A stretch of DNA of 64,000 nucleotides, taken from SAR92 clade bacterium H231. Its GTDB lineage: Bacteria > Pseudomonadota > Gammaproteobacteria > Pseudomonadales > Porticoccaceae. The notes beneath the pieces are model-generated. The model was not told the DNA's origin, did no database searches, and saw only the letters and a list, made by a program, of their open reading frames with translations. The stretch lies in NCBI GenBank assembly GCA_025153775.1, contig JAOALC010000002.1, forward strand, positions 186,001 to 250,000, in the 5' to 3' direction. Below, one piece after another: positions 16,991 through 25,429 of this stretch; position 1 is the stretch's first letter; every line of letters starts with the position of its first letter. A program made the position numbers and the translations under genes.

Positions 16991-18544
16991 ATGTCTCAAT
17001 TTCACAGTATTCGACTTATTCTTGGCGACCAACTCAATCCTCAACATTCCTGGTACAGAGAAAAAGATGATGGCATTTTGTATCTGATGGCAGAACTGCA
17101 TCAGGAAGCCGTTTACGTTAAACATCATATTCAAAAACTCTGCGGCTTTTTTGCCGCCATGGCTGATTTTGCCCAGTCCCTTAAAGCAGAGGGTCACCAG
17201 CTCTGTTACTACAGCCTGGATGAGAGTGCCCAGTTCGATAGCCTCAGCCAGATGATTAGCAGTCTCTGCCAGCAACATAATGTCAGCTGTTTCGACTATC
17301 AGGCCCCAGATGAATACAGGTTGTCGCAGCAGATGCTGGCTCTGGATTTAGGACCGGACATAAAAATTTGTTGCTACGACAGTGAACATTTTTTATTGCC
17401 AAAAGACGAGATCGGGCAATATATCAACTCTGGCGTTCACAATCGTATGGAGTCTTTCTATCGCAAAATGCGCAAGCGTTTTTATGTGTTGATGGAGGGA
17501 GACCAGCCCCGCGGTGATCGCTGGAATTTTGATGGTGAAAATAGACAGAAACTCAAAGCCGCTGATCTGGCAGAGGTGCCTGAGCCGCTGCTGTTTAGTA
17601 ATGATGTCAGTGCAATTTTAGAGCGGCTGGAGCGGCATAAAATTGCCTCAATAGGCAAAGGCACCGAGCAGTTGCGCTGGCCGGTCAATCAGCAACAGGC
17701 CCTGCAGTTGCTGGAATTTTTCTGCCATCACTGCCTGCCGAATTTTGGCCGTTTTCAAGATGCCATGACCAGACATGGCGAGAATCGCTGGACTCTTTAT
17801 CACTCCCGCCTATCCTTCGCTCTCAACAGTAAACTGCTTCAGCCTATGCAGGTGATCGAAACGGCCATAGGCTATTTTGAATCCGGCGAGGCAGATATTG
17901 ATCTAGCTCAGATTGAAGGATTTGTGCGCCAAATTCTTGGCTGGCGAGAATATGTGCGCGCAGTTTACTGGTCCAATATGCCCGACTACGCAGAGCGCAA
18001 TGCACTGGAGGCCCAGAGAGATTTGCCAGAATTTTTCTGGACTGGAGAAACCAAAATGGCCTGTATGCAGCAGGCGATCAATCAGTCACTGGATTATGCC
18101 TACGCACATCATATTCAGCGCCTGATGGTGACAGGCAACTTTGCCATGCTGGCTGGCATTGACCCAGATCAGGTGGATAACTGGTATCTGGGCATCTATA
18201 TAGATGCCATTGAATGGGTAGAGATGCCCAATACCAGAGGCATGAGCCAGTTTGCCGACGGCGGCTTAATCGCTACCAAACCCTATGCCGCCAGTGGTAG
18301 CTATATCAATAAAATGAGCGATTACTGTGGCGACTGTCACTACGCTGTTAAAGAGCGCATCTCAGAAAATGCCTGCCCTTTTAACAGTCTTTACTGGCAT
18401 TTTATGCAGCGTCACAAAGAAAAGTTTTCTCGCAATCCAAGAACGGCCATGGCCTATCGCAGTTGGGATAAAATGGATACAGAGATAAAGCGGCAGCTGC
18501 TGGAGCGGGGCCAATACTGCCTGGAAAATATTGCAGATCTCTAA
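16991..18544 (+). CDS. phrB: Iron-sulfur bacterial photolyase, (6-4) lesion type
   Basis: 517 residues with the family opening IRLILGDQLNPQHSW. Four cysteines at 358, 446, 449 and 462 have spacings 88, 3 and 13, the same as the [4Fe-4S] ligands of Agrobacterium PhrB (350/438/441/454). Other family text is RQILGWREYVR, GIDPDQVDNWYLGIYIDA and EMPNTRGMSQFADGG. The family uses light, FAD and a lumazine-type antenna to reverse (6-4) photoproducts. It shares an operon with the DASH cryptochrome. A lumazine cofactor would link it to the rib genes of the same genome (inference). Confidence 0.93.
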   Translation: MSQFHSIRLILGDQLNPQHSWYREKDDGILYLMAELHQEAVYVKHHIQKLCGFFAAMADFAQSLKAEGHQLCYYSLDESAQFDSLSQMISSLCQQHNVSCFDYQAPDEYRLSQQMLALDLGPDIKICCYDSEHFLLPKDEIGQYINSGVHNRMESFYRKMRKRFYVLMEGDQPRGDRWNFDGENRQKLKAADLAEVPEPLLFSNDVSAILERLERHKIASIGKGTEQLRWPVNQQQALQLLEFFCHHCLPNFGRFQDAMTRHGENRWTLYHSRLSFALNSKLLQPMQVIETAIGYFESGEADIDLAQIEGFVRQILGWREYVRAVYWSNMPDYAERNALEAQRDLPEFFWTGETKMACMQQAINQSLDYAYAHHIQRLMVTGNFAMLAGIDPDQVDNWYLGIYIDAIEWVEMPNTRGMSQFADGGLIATKPYAASGSYINKMSDYCGDCHYAVKERISENACPFNSLYWHFMQRHKEKFSRNPRTAMAYRSWDKMDTEIKRQLLERGQYCLENIADL

Positions 18545-18559
18545 TAGTTTACCCAATGA

Positions 18560-18594
18560 CACCGGAGCTGAAAGCCCCGGTGCCGGGTTTTATT
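18560..18594 (+). terminator. Terminator of the cryptochrome/photolyase operon
   Basis: ACCGG(A)GC pairs with GC(C)CCGGT around a TGAAA loop, followed by GGGTTTTATTT, 15 bases after the photolyase stop. It lies in the convergent gap before the serine hydrolase. Confidence 0.65.
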
Positions 18595-19793
18595 TACGAC
18601 TTGCTCGCCTCTATCAGCGCATCAACAATCTCACTGTAGTCGCGAAAGAACTCCTCAGAGGTACCCTCTTCAAAGGTCACAGGCGTTTTAATATCAGCCT
18701 GCATTTTAATCAGTCCAGTCCAGTCTAAAAACTCAGCTAGGGCCACCCGAAATTCAATACTGCCAAACCAATTAATATATCTGAGCGAACCCCAGTCTTG
18801 CTTTGAGCCACCGGTGGAATAATATTTTGTGATACGGGTAAACACCACGTCATTGGTGCGGTCGACAAAGATATACTGGCCAAACTTGCCGCTGGCATTA
18901 AAGATAACAGCCCTCTCATCATGGCTTGAGATCCACCAGTGCATTCCATAGCCCCGGTCCTGATTAATAGTAGAACTGTTAAGGCTATCCCAGACCTTGG
19001 TAAAGGTTTCATCCACATAGTCCGACGAAATAATCTGCTCGCCATTCCAGTTGCCATTGCGGGCAAACAACAGGCCGAACCGCGAGTATTGGCGCACTGT
19101 AGTATCCACACAGCAATAGGTTAAGGGATTGCCAGCAGCATCTTGCCAGAGCACCACATCGGTGAGGCCGATTTTATTAAAAATGCGATCGGCCAGTAAT
19201 TTATCTGCGGGAACACCGGTTACCTGCAATAAAATATCGGCCAGCAACATAGAGTTCACATTGTTGTATTCAAATAGCTGGCCAGCTTTTTTCTCAACTC
19301 CAACATCCCGGGCATAGGCCAAATGATCAGAGGAGAAAAACATATCTTCATGTTCATGGGAGGGAAAATCCAGACCGCTGGTCATATTGAGTATCTGGCG
19401 AATGGTTATCTCCCGACGCTCATCATTAAAATAGTCGAGATAGTTGGCCACCGGATCATCGAGACTGGCTATCTCGCCTCGATCGATGGAAATACCTATC
19501 AGCGCAGCGTAAAAACTTTTTGCCATAGACCAAGAGGTGCCATGACTGTCTTTATCGAAGCCCTCCGCATAACGCTCAGTAATTAAACGCCCATCTTTAA
19601 AAAAAGCGGCGCCCTGAGTTGCGTCATCTGCAAAGCTCAGATCGAAGAGTCGATCAATCTTCGACTGATCTAAATTGACCTCTTCCGCCGATGCCTCCAG
19701 CCAGTTTTCCGCCGGAAAGTGCTCGGCTGTATCAGCAAAGCCCAACCCGGAAATCAGCCCCGGCACTAAAATTGCCGCTCTCAATCTATTCAT
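18594..19793 (-). CDS. Serine hydrolase of the class C beta-lactamase / PBP4-like family
   Basis: 399 residues with an N-terminal signal peptide. The nucleophile motif is S89-M-A-K92 in GTSWSMAKSFYAALIG. A YNN motif follows in FEYNNVNSMLLADI, and a histidine-containing block sits near GMHWWISSHDERA. The family includes esterases, DD-peptidases and 6-aminohexanoate-dimer hydrolase-like enzymes; the last group is the closest by overall pattern, but the substrate is not assignable. It is convergent with the photolyase operon and divergent from the proteorhodopsin gene across 350 bases. Confidence 0.85.
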   Translation of the reverse strand: MNRLRAAILVPGLISGLGFADTAEHFPAENWLEASAEEVNLDQSKIDRLFDLSFADDATQGAAFFKDGRLITERYAEGFDKDSHGTSWSMAKSFYAALIGISIDRGEIASLDDPVANYLDYFNDERREITIRQILNMTSGLDFPSHEHEDMFFSSDHLAYARDVGVEKKAGQLFEYNNVNSMLLADILLQVTGVPADKLLADRIFNKIGLTDVVLWQDAAGNPLTYCCVDTTVRQYSRFGLLFARNGNWNGEQIISSDYVDETFTKVWDSLNSSTINQDRGYGMHWWISSHDERAVIFNASGKFGQYIFVDRTNDVVFTRITKYYSTGGSKQDWGSLRYINWFGSIEFRVALAEFLDWTGLIKMQADIKTPVTFEEGTSEEFFRDYSEIVDALIEASKS

Positions 19794-20028
19794 ACTTCCC
19801 CTCGTAATTGTTGTTATGGTTCTTTTTTGCCGGAAATTATAAGGCTTTCTTTGCTGCCGAAGGCTCCGGACTAGAAATTATTTCACTGAAATTAGAAAAA
19901 TAACGCCAATTTTTAGAGCTATTTGTATTTCAGTAGCCAATCAAATTTTGTTGACAAAACGCCCCAGGTCAGTTTCAGGGCTATTTAAGAGATTTGCACT
20001 TGTGACTGAAAAGGTCTAAGTTACCTGT

Positions 20029-20057
20029 TCCAGAGCTTCTAGAAGCGAGATACTGGA
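20029..20057. promoter_or_regulatory. Palindrome in the proteorhodopsin upstream region
   Basis: The perfect 12-base palindrome GCTTCTAGAAGC (20035-20046) lies inside outer arms TCCAG (20029-20033) and CTGGA (20053-20057). It is about 100 bases upstream of the proteorhodopsin ATG. It may be a dimeric regulator site or a leader structure. Confidence 0.4.
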
Positions 20058-20083
20058 GCAGCTGTACTAGGAGTGTCGCTTGT

Positions 20084-20112
20084 TGATTTTCCGAATAACT
20101 GGCTGACACAAT
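20084..20112 (+). promoter_or_regulatory. Candidate proteorhodopsin promoter
   Basis: TTGATT (20084) and CACAAT (20107) are 17 bases apart, each four of six to consensus, 32 bases before the ATG. A promoter further upstream is equally possible. Confidence 0.3.
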
Positions 20113-20143
20113 AAAAATAAAGCTTTAAATGTAGGGGTTATAC

Positions 20144-20836
20144 ATGACTAACAACTTATCGTCCGGCGATTACGTCGGCATGTCCTTCTGGTTAATATCC
20201 ATGGCTCTTGTTGCTGCAACAGCCTTCTTCTTCCTTGAGCGCGATCGCGTTGCAGGAAAGTGGAAGACTTCGTTAACAGTATCAGGTCTGGTTACACTTA
20301 TAGCAGCAGTTCACTACTTCTATATGCGTGACGTTTGGGTAGCAACTGGGACATCTCCAACTGAATTCCGCTATATCGACTGGCTCTTAACCGTGCCTCT
20401 GTTGATGGTTGAGTTCTATTTGATTATGTCTGCTGTAGGTAAAGTACCGGGCCGCGTATTCTGGAACCTCCTGGGCGGTACCACCGTAATGCTGATCTTC
20501 GGCTATATGGGTGAGACTGGCTCTATGGGTGTTATGCCAGCATTCGTGCTGTCAATGGCCGCTTGGCTCTATGTAATTTGGTACATTATGAAGGGTGAGG
20601 CAAGTCAAGTTAACGCTAGCTTGGCCAATCCTAATGTCCAGAAAGCATACAAGACCATGACATTCCTGGTGACTGTAGGTTGGGCTATCTATCCTCTCGG
20701 GTACTTTATGGGTTACCTGATGGGCGGTCCAGTAGACGCAGGCACTATGAACCTGATTTACAACCTGGCTGATTTCTGGAACAAGATCGGCTTCGGTATT
20801 GTTATCTGGTCAGCTGCAGTAGCAGATTCGGAATAA
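20144..20836 (+). CDS. Proteorhodopsin, green-type light-driven proton pump
   Basis: 230-residue, seven-helix retinal protein of the inner membrane. The ion motif is D79-T83-E90 (positions 97, 101 and 108 of the reference green proteorhodopsin), in FRYIDWLLTVPLLMVEFYL, which marks an outward proton pump. Leu87 corresponds to the tuning residue 105; Leu means green absorption. His57 in AAVHYFYMRD matches the counter-ion partner His75. Retinal-binding Lys is K214 in LADFWNKIGFG. The N-terminus is short and no cleaved signal peptide is evident. It stands at the head of the carotenoid/retinal genes, separated by a hairpin. Confidence 0.97.
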   Translation: MTNNLSSGDYVGMSFWLISMALVAATAFFFLERDRVAGKWKTSLTVSGLVTLIAAVHYFYMRDVWVATGTSPTEFRYIDWLLTVPLLMVEFYLIMSAVGKVPGRVFWNLLGGTTVMLIFGYMGETGSMGVMPAFVLSMAAWLYVIWYIMKGEASQVNASLANPNVQKAYKTMTFLVTVGWAIYPLGYFMGYLMGGPVDAGTMNLIYNLADFWNKIGFGIVIWSAAVADSE

Positions 20837-20855
20837 GCTACGCCGCTAAACTGAC

Positions 20856-20884
20856 AGAGAGAGCTAGCGATGCTGGCTCTCTCT
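20856..20884 (+). terminator. Stem-loop between proteorhodopsin and crtE
   Basis: AGAGAGAGC (20856-20864) pairs with GCTCTCTCT (20876-20884), 20 bases after the proteorhodopsin stop. No T-run follows, only CTAAAAACAT. It may act as a partial terminator or a 3' end stabiliser, letting the pump be made in far larger amounts than the enzymes. Confidence 0.5.
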
Positions 20885-20947
20885 CTCTAAAAACATAAAA
20901 ATAATAAAGTAACTACCCAAAGTTACATTTAAACAAGGGTACTGCTC

Positions 20948-21907
20948 ATGTCCCCATTAAGAACTAATCAAATGCAAGTACTGGCGGCGCTGGAAGCACT
21001 TTACCAGCAGGAAATGCCGCACCCAGATAGCAGCCTGTTTCAGGCGGCATGCTATCATTTTCAAAATCCCGGAAAATCTTTCAGAGCGCAGCTCGCGCTT
21101 ACCAGCGGTATAGCCCTGGGTTTAAACGAGCAAGACAATTTATATTGGGCGGCAGCCTGTGAGCTGCTGCACAACGCCTCGCTGATACATGACGATATTA
21201 GCGATGCCAGCACCCACAGACGTGGGCAAGAGAGTATCCACCAACAGTTTGGTTCCGATATGGCCCTGTGTCTGGGAGACTGGATGGTGGCTAAAGCCTT
21301 TGAGCTAAGCGCCAGAAACCGTAATTTCGGAGGCCGGCTTACGGCACTGCTGGCCCAGGCGATGCAGGAGACCTGCAGCGGACAGATGGCTGATATTAGC
21401 CAGCGCCAGTGCGCTGAGTTAGAGGACTGGCAGCGAATTGCCAAGGGTAAAACCGCACCTCTGCTAATAGCGCCTATTGCTGGTGCAGCTCTGGCGGCTG
21501 GTCTGGACAGCGATCTCGACAGCCTGGAGCGACTTGTGGGTCTCTGCGGTCTGGCCTATCAGGGCCGCAATGATATAGACGATATCATTCCCTCCAGCCA
21601 TCGCTCCAGCGATTTAGATGGGCGCAAACCCAACCTAGTAGTCAGTTTGTTCGCTCAGCAGGGTTCTGGCCGCGATGACTTTCAGCGCTGGTATCAATCT
21701 GAGGACAACAGGCAGCTAACTCACTGGCAGCGTCGTATTGCATCCAGCGATGTGATTCTTCAGGCCAATCAGTCTGTGGATTACTGGCTGGTTCAAGCAG
21801 AATTGCTGGTGAATTTATTACCGGCGCAGCTCCAACCAGTGGCCCATGGGCTGGTTGCCTCCGTAAAACATAGAACCACTATCAAAAGCCAAGGGCAGAT
21901 CGCTTGA
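20948..21907 (+). CDS. crtE: Geranylgeranyl diphosphate synthase
   Basis: 319-residue trans-prenyltransferase making GGPP from FPP/DMAPP and IPP, the first committed precursor of carotenoids. The first Asp-rich motif is intact (D82-D-I-S-D86 in LIHDDISDAST). The second reads YQGRNDIDD, with Asn208 in place of the first Asp of the usual DDxxD. The chain-length region near the first motif cannot be judged by eye, so GGPP is inferred from context. It is followed by crtI with a 4-base overlap. Confidence 0.9.
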   Translation: MSPLRTNQMQVLAALEALYQQEMPHPDSSLFQAACYHFQNPGKSFRAQLALTSGIALGLNEQDNLYWAAACELLHNASLIHDDISDASTHRRGQESIHQQFGSDMALCLGDWMVAKAFELSARNRNFGGRLTALLAQAMQETCSGQMADISQRQCAELEDWQRIAKGKTAPLLIAPIAGAALAAGLDSDLDSLERLVGLCGLAYQGRNDIDDIIPSSHRSSDLDGRKPNLVVSLFAQQGSGRDDFQRWYQSEDNRQLTHWQRRIASSDVILQANQSVDYWLVQAELLVNLLPAQLQPVAHGLVASVKHRTTIKSQGQIA

Positions 21908-23406
21908 CATCAAAAACAACTGGAGCCGGTAAAACAGCAGTAGTAATCGGCGCAGGCTTCGCCGGTATAGCCACAGCACTGAGATTAAAAGCCCTGGGGT
22001 ACGAGGTAACATTGCTGGAGCGTCTCGGCAGCCTAGGTGGTAGAGCCCAGGTATTTGAACGCGGCGGATACCGGCATGACGCTGGTCCCACAGTAATTAC
22101 CGCGCCTTTCCTCTTCGATGAATTATTCGAGCTTTTTGATGAAAAGCTTGAGGACTATCTGAATTTTGTGCCACTGGACCCCTTCTATAGGTTTCACTTT
22201 GCCGACGGCAGCCAATTTGACTACCGCGCCAGTATTGAAGATACGCTGACTGAGATTCGACGCTTTAACCCAGATGACGCTGACGGCTATCTCAAGCTTT
22301 TAGAGAAGTCTAAAAAAGTCTATGACGTTGGCTTTAAACAGCTTGTGCACCGACCCTTCACCAGAGTCTGGGATATGGTCAAACAGGTGCCGGCGCTGTT
22401 AATACTTAAATGCTACAAAACTGTATCCCAGATGGTTAACAGCCATTTGAAGCACCCGCTAATACGCCAGGCATTTTCTATTCACCCGCTGCTGGTGGGT
22501 GGTAACCCCTTTAAAACTACCGCAATCTACACGCTGATCCACTATCTTGAGCGGCGCTGGGGTGTGTTCTTCTGTATGGGAGGCACTGGCAAGCTGGTCG
22601 CTGAGCTGGGAGCTCTTATGGAGCGCCAGGGTATTAATATTGTCTGCAATGCCGATGTGGATGAGATTATTGTCAGCCATAAAACTGCCACAGGTGTGCG
22701 ATTGAGTGACGACCAAACAATGGATGCAGATCTGGTTGTGTTTGGCGGCGATCCAGAGACCTGTTACAAGCACCTACTGCCCAAAAGCAGGCCGCGCCTA
22801 CCCAGAAGTATTAAAAAGCAGTACAGCATGGGGCTCTATGTGCTGTATTTCGGCACCAAAAAGCTCTATCCCGATGTGGCTCACCACAGTATTTGGATGG
22901 GACCCAGGTTTAAACAACTGCTCTCAGAAATTTTTGATGCCAAGCATATGAGTGAAGATTTTAGCCTCTATGTGCACAGACCAACGGCCACTGATAAAAG
23001 CTTTGCTCCCGAGGGCTGTGAATCCTTCTATGTACTCTGCCCTGTGCCCAACCTGCAGGGTAATGTGGACTGGAGCAGCGAGGGAGAAGTATTGCGCGAC
23101 CGCATTGTCCAGGCCCTGGAAGAGACTATACTGCCAGAACTCTCATCAGTGATCGAAGAGGTATTTTGGATGACCCCAGAGGACTTTGCCAAAGATTACC
23201 GCTCCATGCATGGCGCCGGCTTCTCTATTGAACCAAGGCTCACCCAGTCGGCCTGGTTTCGCTTCCATAATCGCGACAGTGCAGTATCCAACCTATATTT
23301 TGTTGGCGCAGGCACCCACCCAGGCGCAGGCCTGCCGGGGGTGGTCAGCTCAGCCAAGGTAGTGGAGGAATTACTGACTGGAGTCGAGGTGGGCTCCGGC
23401 GGATAG
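21904..23406 (+). CDS. crtI: Phytoene desaturase
   Basis: 500-residue FAD enzyme that introduces four double bonds in phytoene to give lycopene. The dinucleotide fold AVVIGAGFAGIATALRLKAL is followed by LERLGSLGGRA and HDAGPTVITAPFLFDELF. The C-terminal FAD motif is YFVGAGTHPGAGLPGVVSSA. The start is a TTG at 21904 whose TTGA overlaps the crtE stop. No ATG lies between it and the Rossmann motif, which makes this start likely. crtB follows after 3 bases. Confidence 0.95.
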   Translation: MTSKTTGAGKTAVVIGAGFAGIATALRLKALGYEVTLLERLGSLGGRAQVFERGGYRHDAGPTVITAPFLFDELFELFDEKLEDYLNFVPLDPFYRFHFADGSQFDYRASIEDTLTEIRRFNPDDADGYLKLLEKSKKVYDVGFKQLVHRPFTRVWDMVKQVPALLILKCYKTVSQMVNSHLKHPLIRQAFSIHPLLVGGNPFKTTAIYTLIHYLERRWGVFFCMGGTGKLVAELGALMERQGINIVCNADVDEIIVSHKTATGVRLSDDQTMDADLVVFGGDPETCYKHLLPKSRPRLPRSIKKQYSMGLYVLYFGTKKLYPDVAHHSIWMGPRFKQLLSEIFDAKHMSEDFSLYVHRPTATDKSFAPEGCESFYVLCPVPNLQGNVDWSSEGEVLRDRIVQALEETILPELSSVIEEVFWMTPEDFAKDYRSMHGAGFSIEPRLTQSAWFRFHNRDSAVSNLYFVGAGTHPGAGLPGVVSSAKVVEELLTGVEVGSGG

Positions 23407-23409
23407 ATT

Positions 23410-24327
23410 ATGGACAACTCGGCGCCAGACCCATCAGCTAACCCCATTCCACCTCAACAGATTCTGGCGCGTCACGGCAAGTCCTTCTATTGGGCCAGCC
23501 TGTTTCTTGGCTCGGAACTGGCGGAGCGCGCAGCGCAACTCTACCAATTTTGTCGCTTTGTCGACGATCTGGCGGATGGTGACCTCCCAGACCGCGAGGA
23601 GTCACTGGAGGATATCCGCGCTCGCCTAGATGGTGGCAGTCGGCCCGCAGGTCCAGAAATTGAAGCCTTTATAGACTTTGCCAAGCACAACAATATTCCG
23701 GTGATCGCCGCTCGAGAACTGCTCGACGGCATGCTGCAGGATCAGCAGCCCACAGCGGTAAAAAATCAAGCTGAGTTGCTGCGCTACTGCCACGCCGTAG
23801 CCGGGACCGTGGGCCTGATGATGTGCCGTGTACTTAACTGCGAACATGAGCGGGCCGATGCTTTCGCCATTGATCTCGGCATAGCTATGCAGCTAACCAA
23901 TATTTCCCGAGATGTATTGGAAGATGCCAGGATGGGCCGTCGCTATTTGCCCGCCACCTGGGTTGATCTGCCGCCATCAGAGATCGCCGAGGCCGGCATC
24001 CCCTGCCGTCAGCCTGTGGCCAGGGCAATCCAGCAAATGCTAGACCTGGCCGAAGACTATTATCAAAGCGCTCTGCTGGGTATCCAGCTGCTGCCTTTCC
24101 GCTCGAGGCTAGCTATCACAGTGGCGCTACGCGTTTACCGACAGATTGGCTGGGTGCTGAGGCGCCGCAGTCTGCGCTGGTGGCAGGGCCGCGTGTTTGT
24201 GGCCAAATCAGAGAAAGCGCTGCTGACGCTGCGCAGCCTCAGGGATCTGAAGCCAATAACAGTACCGGCACATAAAAAAAAGCTCCACCAGGATTTACAG
24301 GGACTGGCCGGTGTCGACCCAGAGTAA
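23410..24327 (+). CDS. crtB: Phytoene synthase
   Basis: 305-residue squalene/phytoene synthase that couples two GGPP to phytoene. Two Asp-rich metal sites are visible: CRFVDDLADGD (about residue 46) and LTNISRDVLEDA (about residue 160). The trailing helix YYQSALLGIQLLPFRSRLAI is family-typical. It lies between crtI and crtY. The last 17 bases overlap the GTG start of crtY. Confidence 0.95.
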   Translation: MDNSAPDPSANPIPPQQILARHGKSFYWASLFLGSELAERAAQLYQFCRFVDDLADGDLPDREESLEDIRARLDGGSRPAGPEIEAFIDFAKHNNIPVIAARELLDGMLQDQQPTAVKNQAELLRYCHAVAGTVGLMMCRVLNCEHERADAFAIDLGIAMQLTNISRDVLEDARMGRRYLPATWVDLPPSEIAEAGIPCRQPVARAIQQMLDLAEDYYQSALLGIQLLPFRSRLAITVALRVYRQIGWVLRRRSLRWWQGRVFVAKSEKALLTLRSLRDLKPITVPAHKKKLHQDLQGLAGVDPE

Positions 24328-25429
24328 GCATTCAGCGGCGGCCACTGAGCTGGATATAGCCATTATCGGTGGCGGCAGTGCTGGTATCAGCCTGGCCGCA
24401 CAGCTTAAAAACCAATCTGCTGTGGTAATTGAACCCCGCACCCCCGCAGAGAGAGACTACAGCTGGGCGCTCTGGGCCAACCCCCATCAACAGCAGCAAT
24501 TTGCCTCGGTAGCCAAGGGCAGCTGGCAGCAGTGGCGGCTGATCGATCATCACACAGAGGTGCTGCACCAGACTGATCAGTATAGCTATACCAGCCTCAG
24601 TTCAGCGGAGTATATAGCCCAGTGCGAACAACAGTTGCCCGAGGGCGTGGAACTGATTCGAGCAGCCGCCGAAGATATTGAAGCCACAGGCAGCGGCGGC
24701 CTGTTTAGCGCTGCGGGCAAAAGTTACCGAGCCTCACAGCTCTATGACTCCAGACCCCCAGCCATGGCAGAAAATGGGTTAAAACAACACTTTGTGGGCT
24801 GGGAGATTCGTACTAAATCGCCCATTAGCGACCCCCAGATTGCCACATTGATGGATTTTCGCGTCGATCAATCCCGCGGTCTGCATTTTATCTATGTGCT
24901 GCCCTTCTCCGACCGGCAGCTATTAATTGAGTCCACCATGATCTCCACTCAGCTGGAGGATAAAGACTGGTATAGGCAGGCTATGGTTGCATGGCTAGAG
25001 TCCCAGGATATTGAGATAGAACAGACTCTGCGTGAAGAGACCGGGGTTATTCCCATGGATACAATTACCCCAGTGGACAGCCAGATTGCCTGCATAGGAG
25101 CCGCCAGTGGCGCGGTGCGTCTGTCCTCAGGCTATGCCTTTAGCGGCATTCAGGCACAGATTGCTAAGTTGGCTCAGGGCATTAGCGCTGGAGACTATTC
25201 AGTGCCCCCGCCTATATCTCCAGGCCTAGTGCGTATGGACAGAATCTTTAATGCTGTTTTGATGGCCAGGCCAGAGTTGGGAGTATCAATTATGATGCGC
25301 ACCGCTAGGGCTCTGGATGGCAACGGTTTTGCCCGCTTTATGCTCGGTGCCGCCACCATTGCGGACTGGGCCAGAGTCATACTGGCCATGCCCAAGATTC
25401 CCTTCCTCAAACAGGTATTGCGCCCATGA
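24311..25429 (+). CDS. crtY: Lycopene beta-cyclase
   Basis: 372-residue CrtY-type flavoprotein forming beta-carotene from lycopene. The nucleotide-binding GGGSAGISLAAQL is near the N-terminus. Typical blocks follow: SWALWANPHQQQQF-like text, FVGWEIRTKSP, LIESTMIS and ASGAVRLSSGYAFSGIQAQ. The start is GTG at 24311, which overlaps crtB by 17 bases. The stop overlaps the blh ATG (ATGA). No crtZ or crtW is in the window, so the product is probably used only for retinal. Confidence 0.93.
   Translation: MSTQSKHSAAATELDIAIIGGGSAGISLAAQLKNQSAVVIEPRTPAERDYSWALWANPHQQQQFASVAKGSWQQWRLIDHHTEVLHQTDQYSYTSLSSAEYIAQCEQQLPEGVELIRAAAEDIEATGSGGLFSAAGKSYRASQLYDSRPPAMAENGLKQHFVGWEIRTKSPISDPQIATLMDFRVDQSRGLHFIYVLPFSDRQLLIESTMISTQLEDKDWYRQAMVAWLESQDIEIEQTLREETGVIPMDTITPVDSQIACIGAASGAVRLSSGYAFSGIQAQIAKLAQGISAGDYSVPPPISPGLVRMDRIFNAVLMARPELGVSIMMRTARALDGNGFARFMLGAATIADWARVILAMPKIPFLKQVLRP

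Larger units (their letters stand above)
19794..20143. other. Long intergenic region upstream of proteorhodopsin
   Basis: 350 bases without a gene, AT-rich, shared by divergent serine hydrolase and proteorhodopsin genes. It holds a palindrome (20035-20046), a candidate promoter, and a TTGACA at 19951 without a convincing -10. The AT-rich end leads to TAGGGG, the ribosome site of proteorhodopsin. Confidence 0.6.

Noticed and set aside
19951-19956. TTGACA box upstream of proteorhodopsin
   Set aside because: No good -10 at 16-18 bases; the nearest TATTTA is about 25 bases away.
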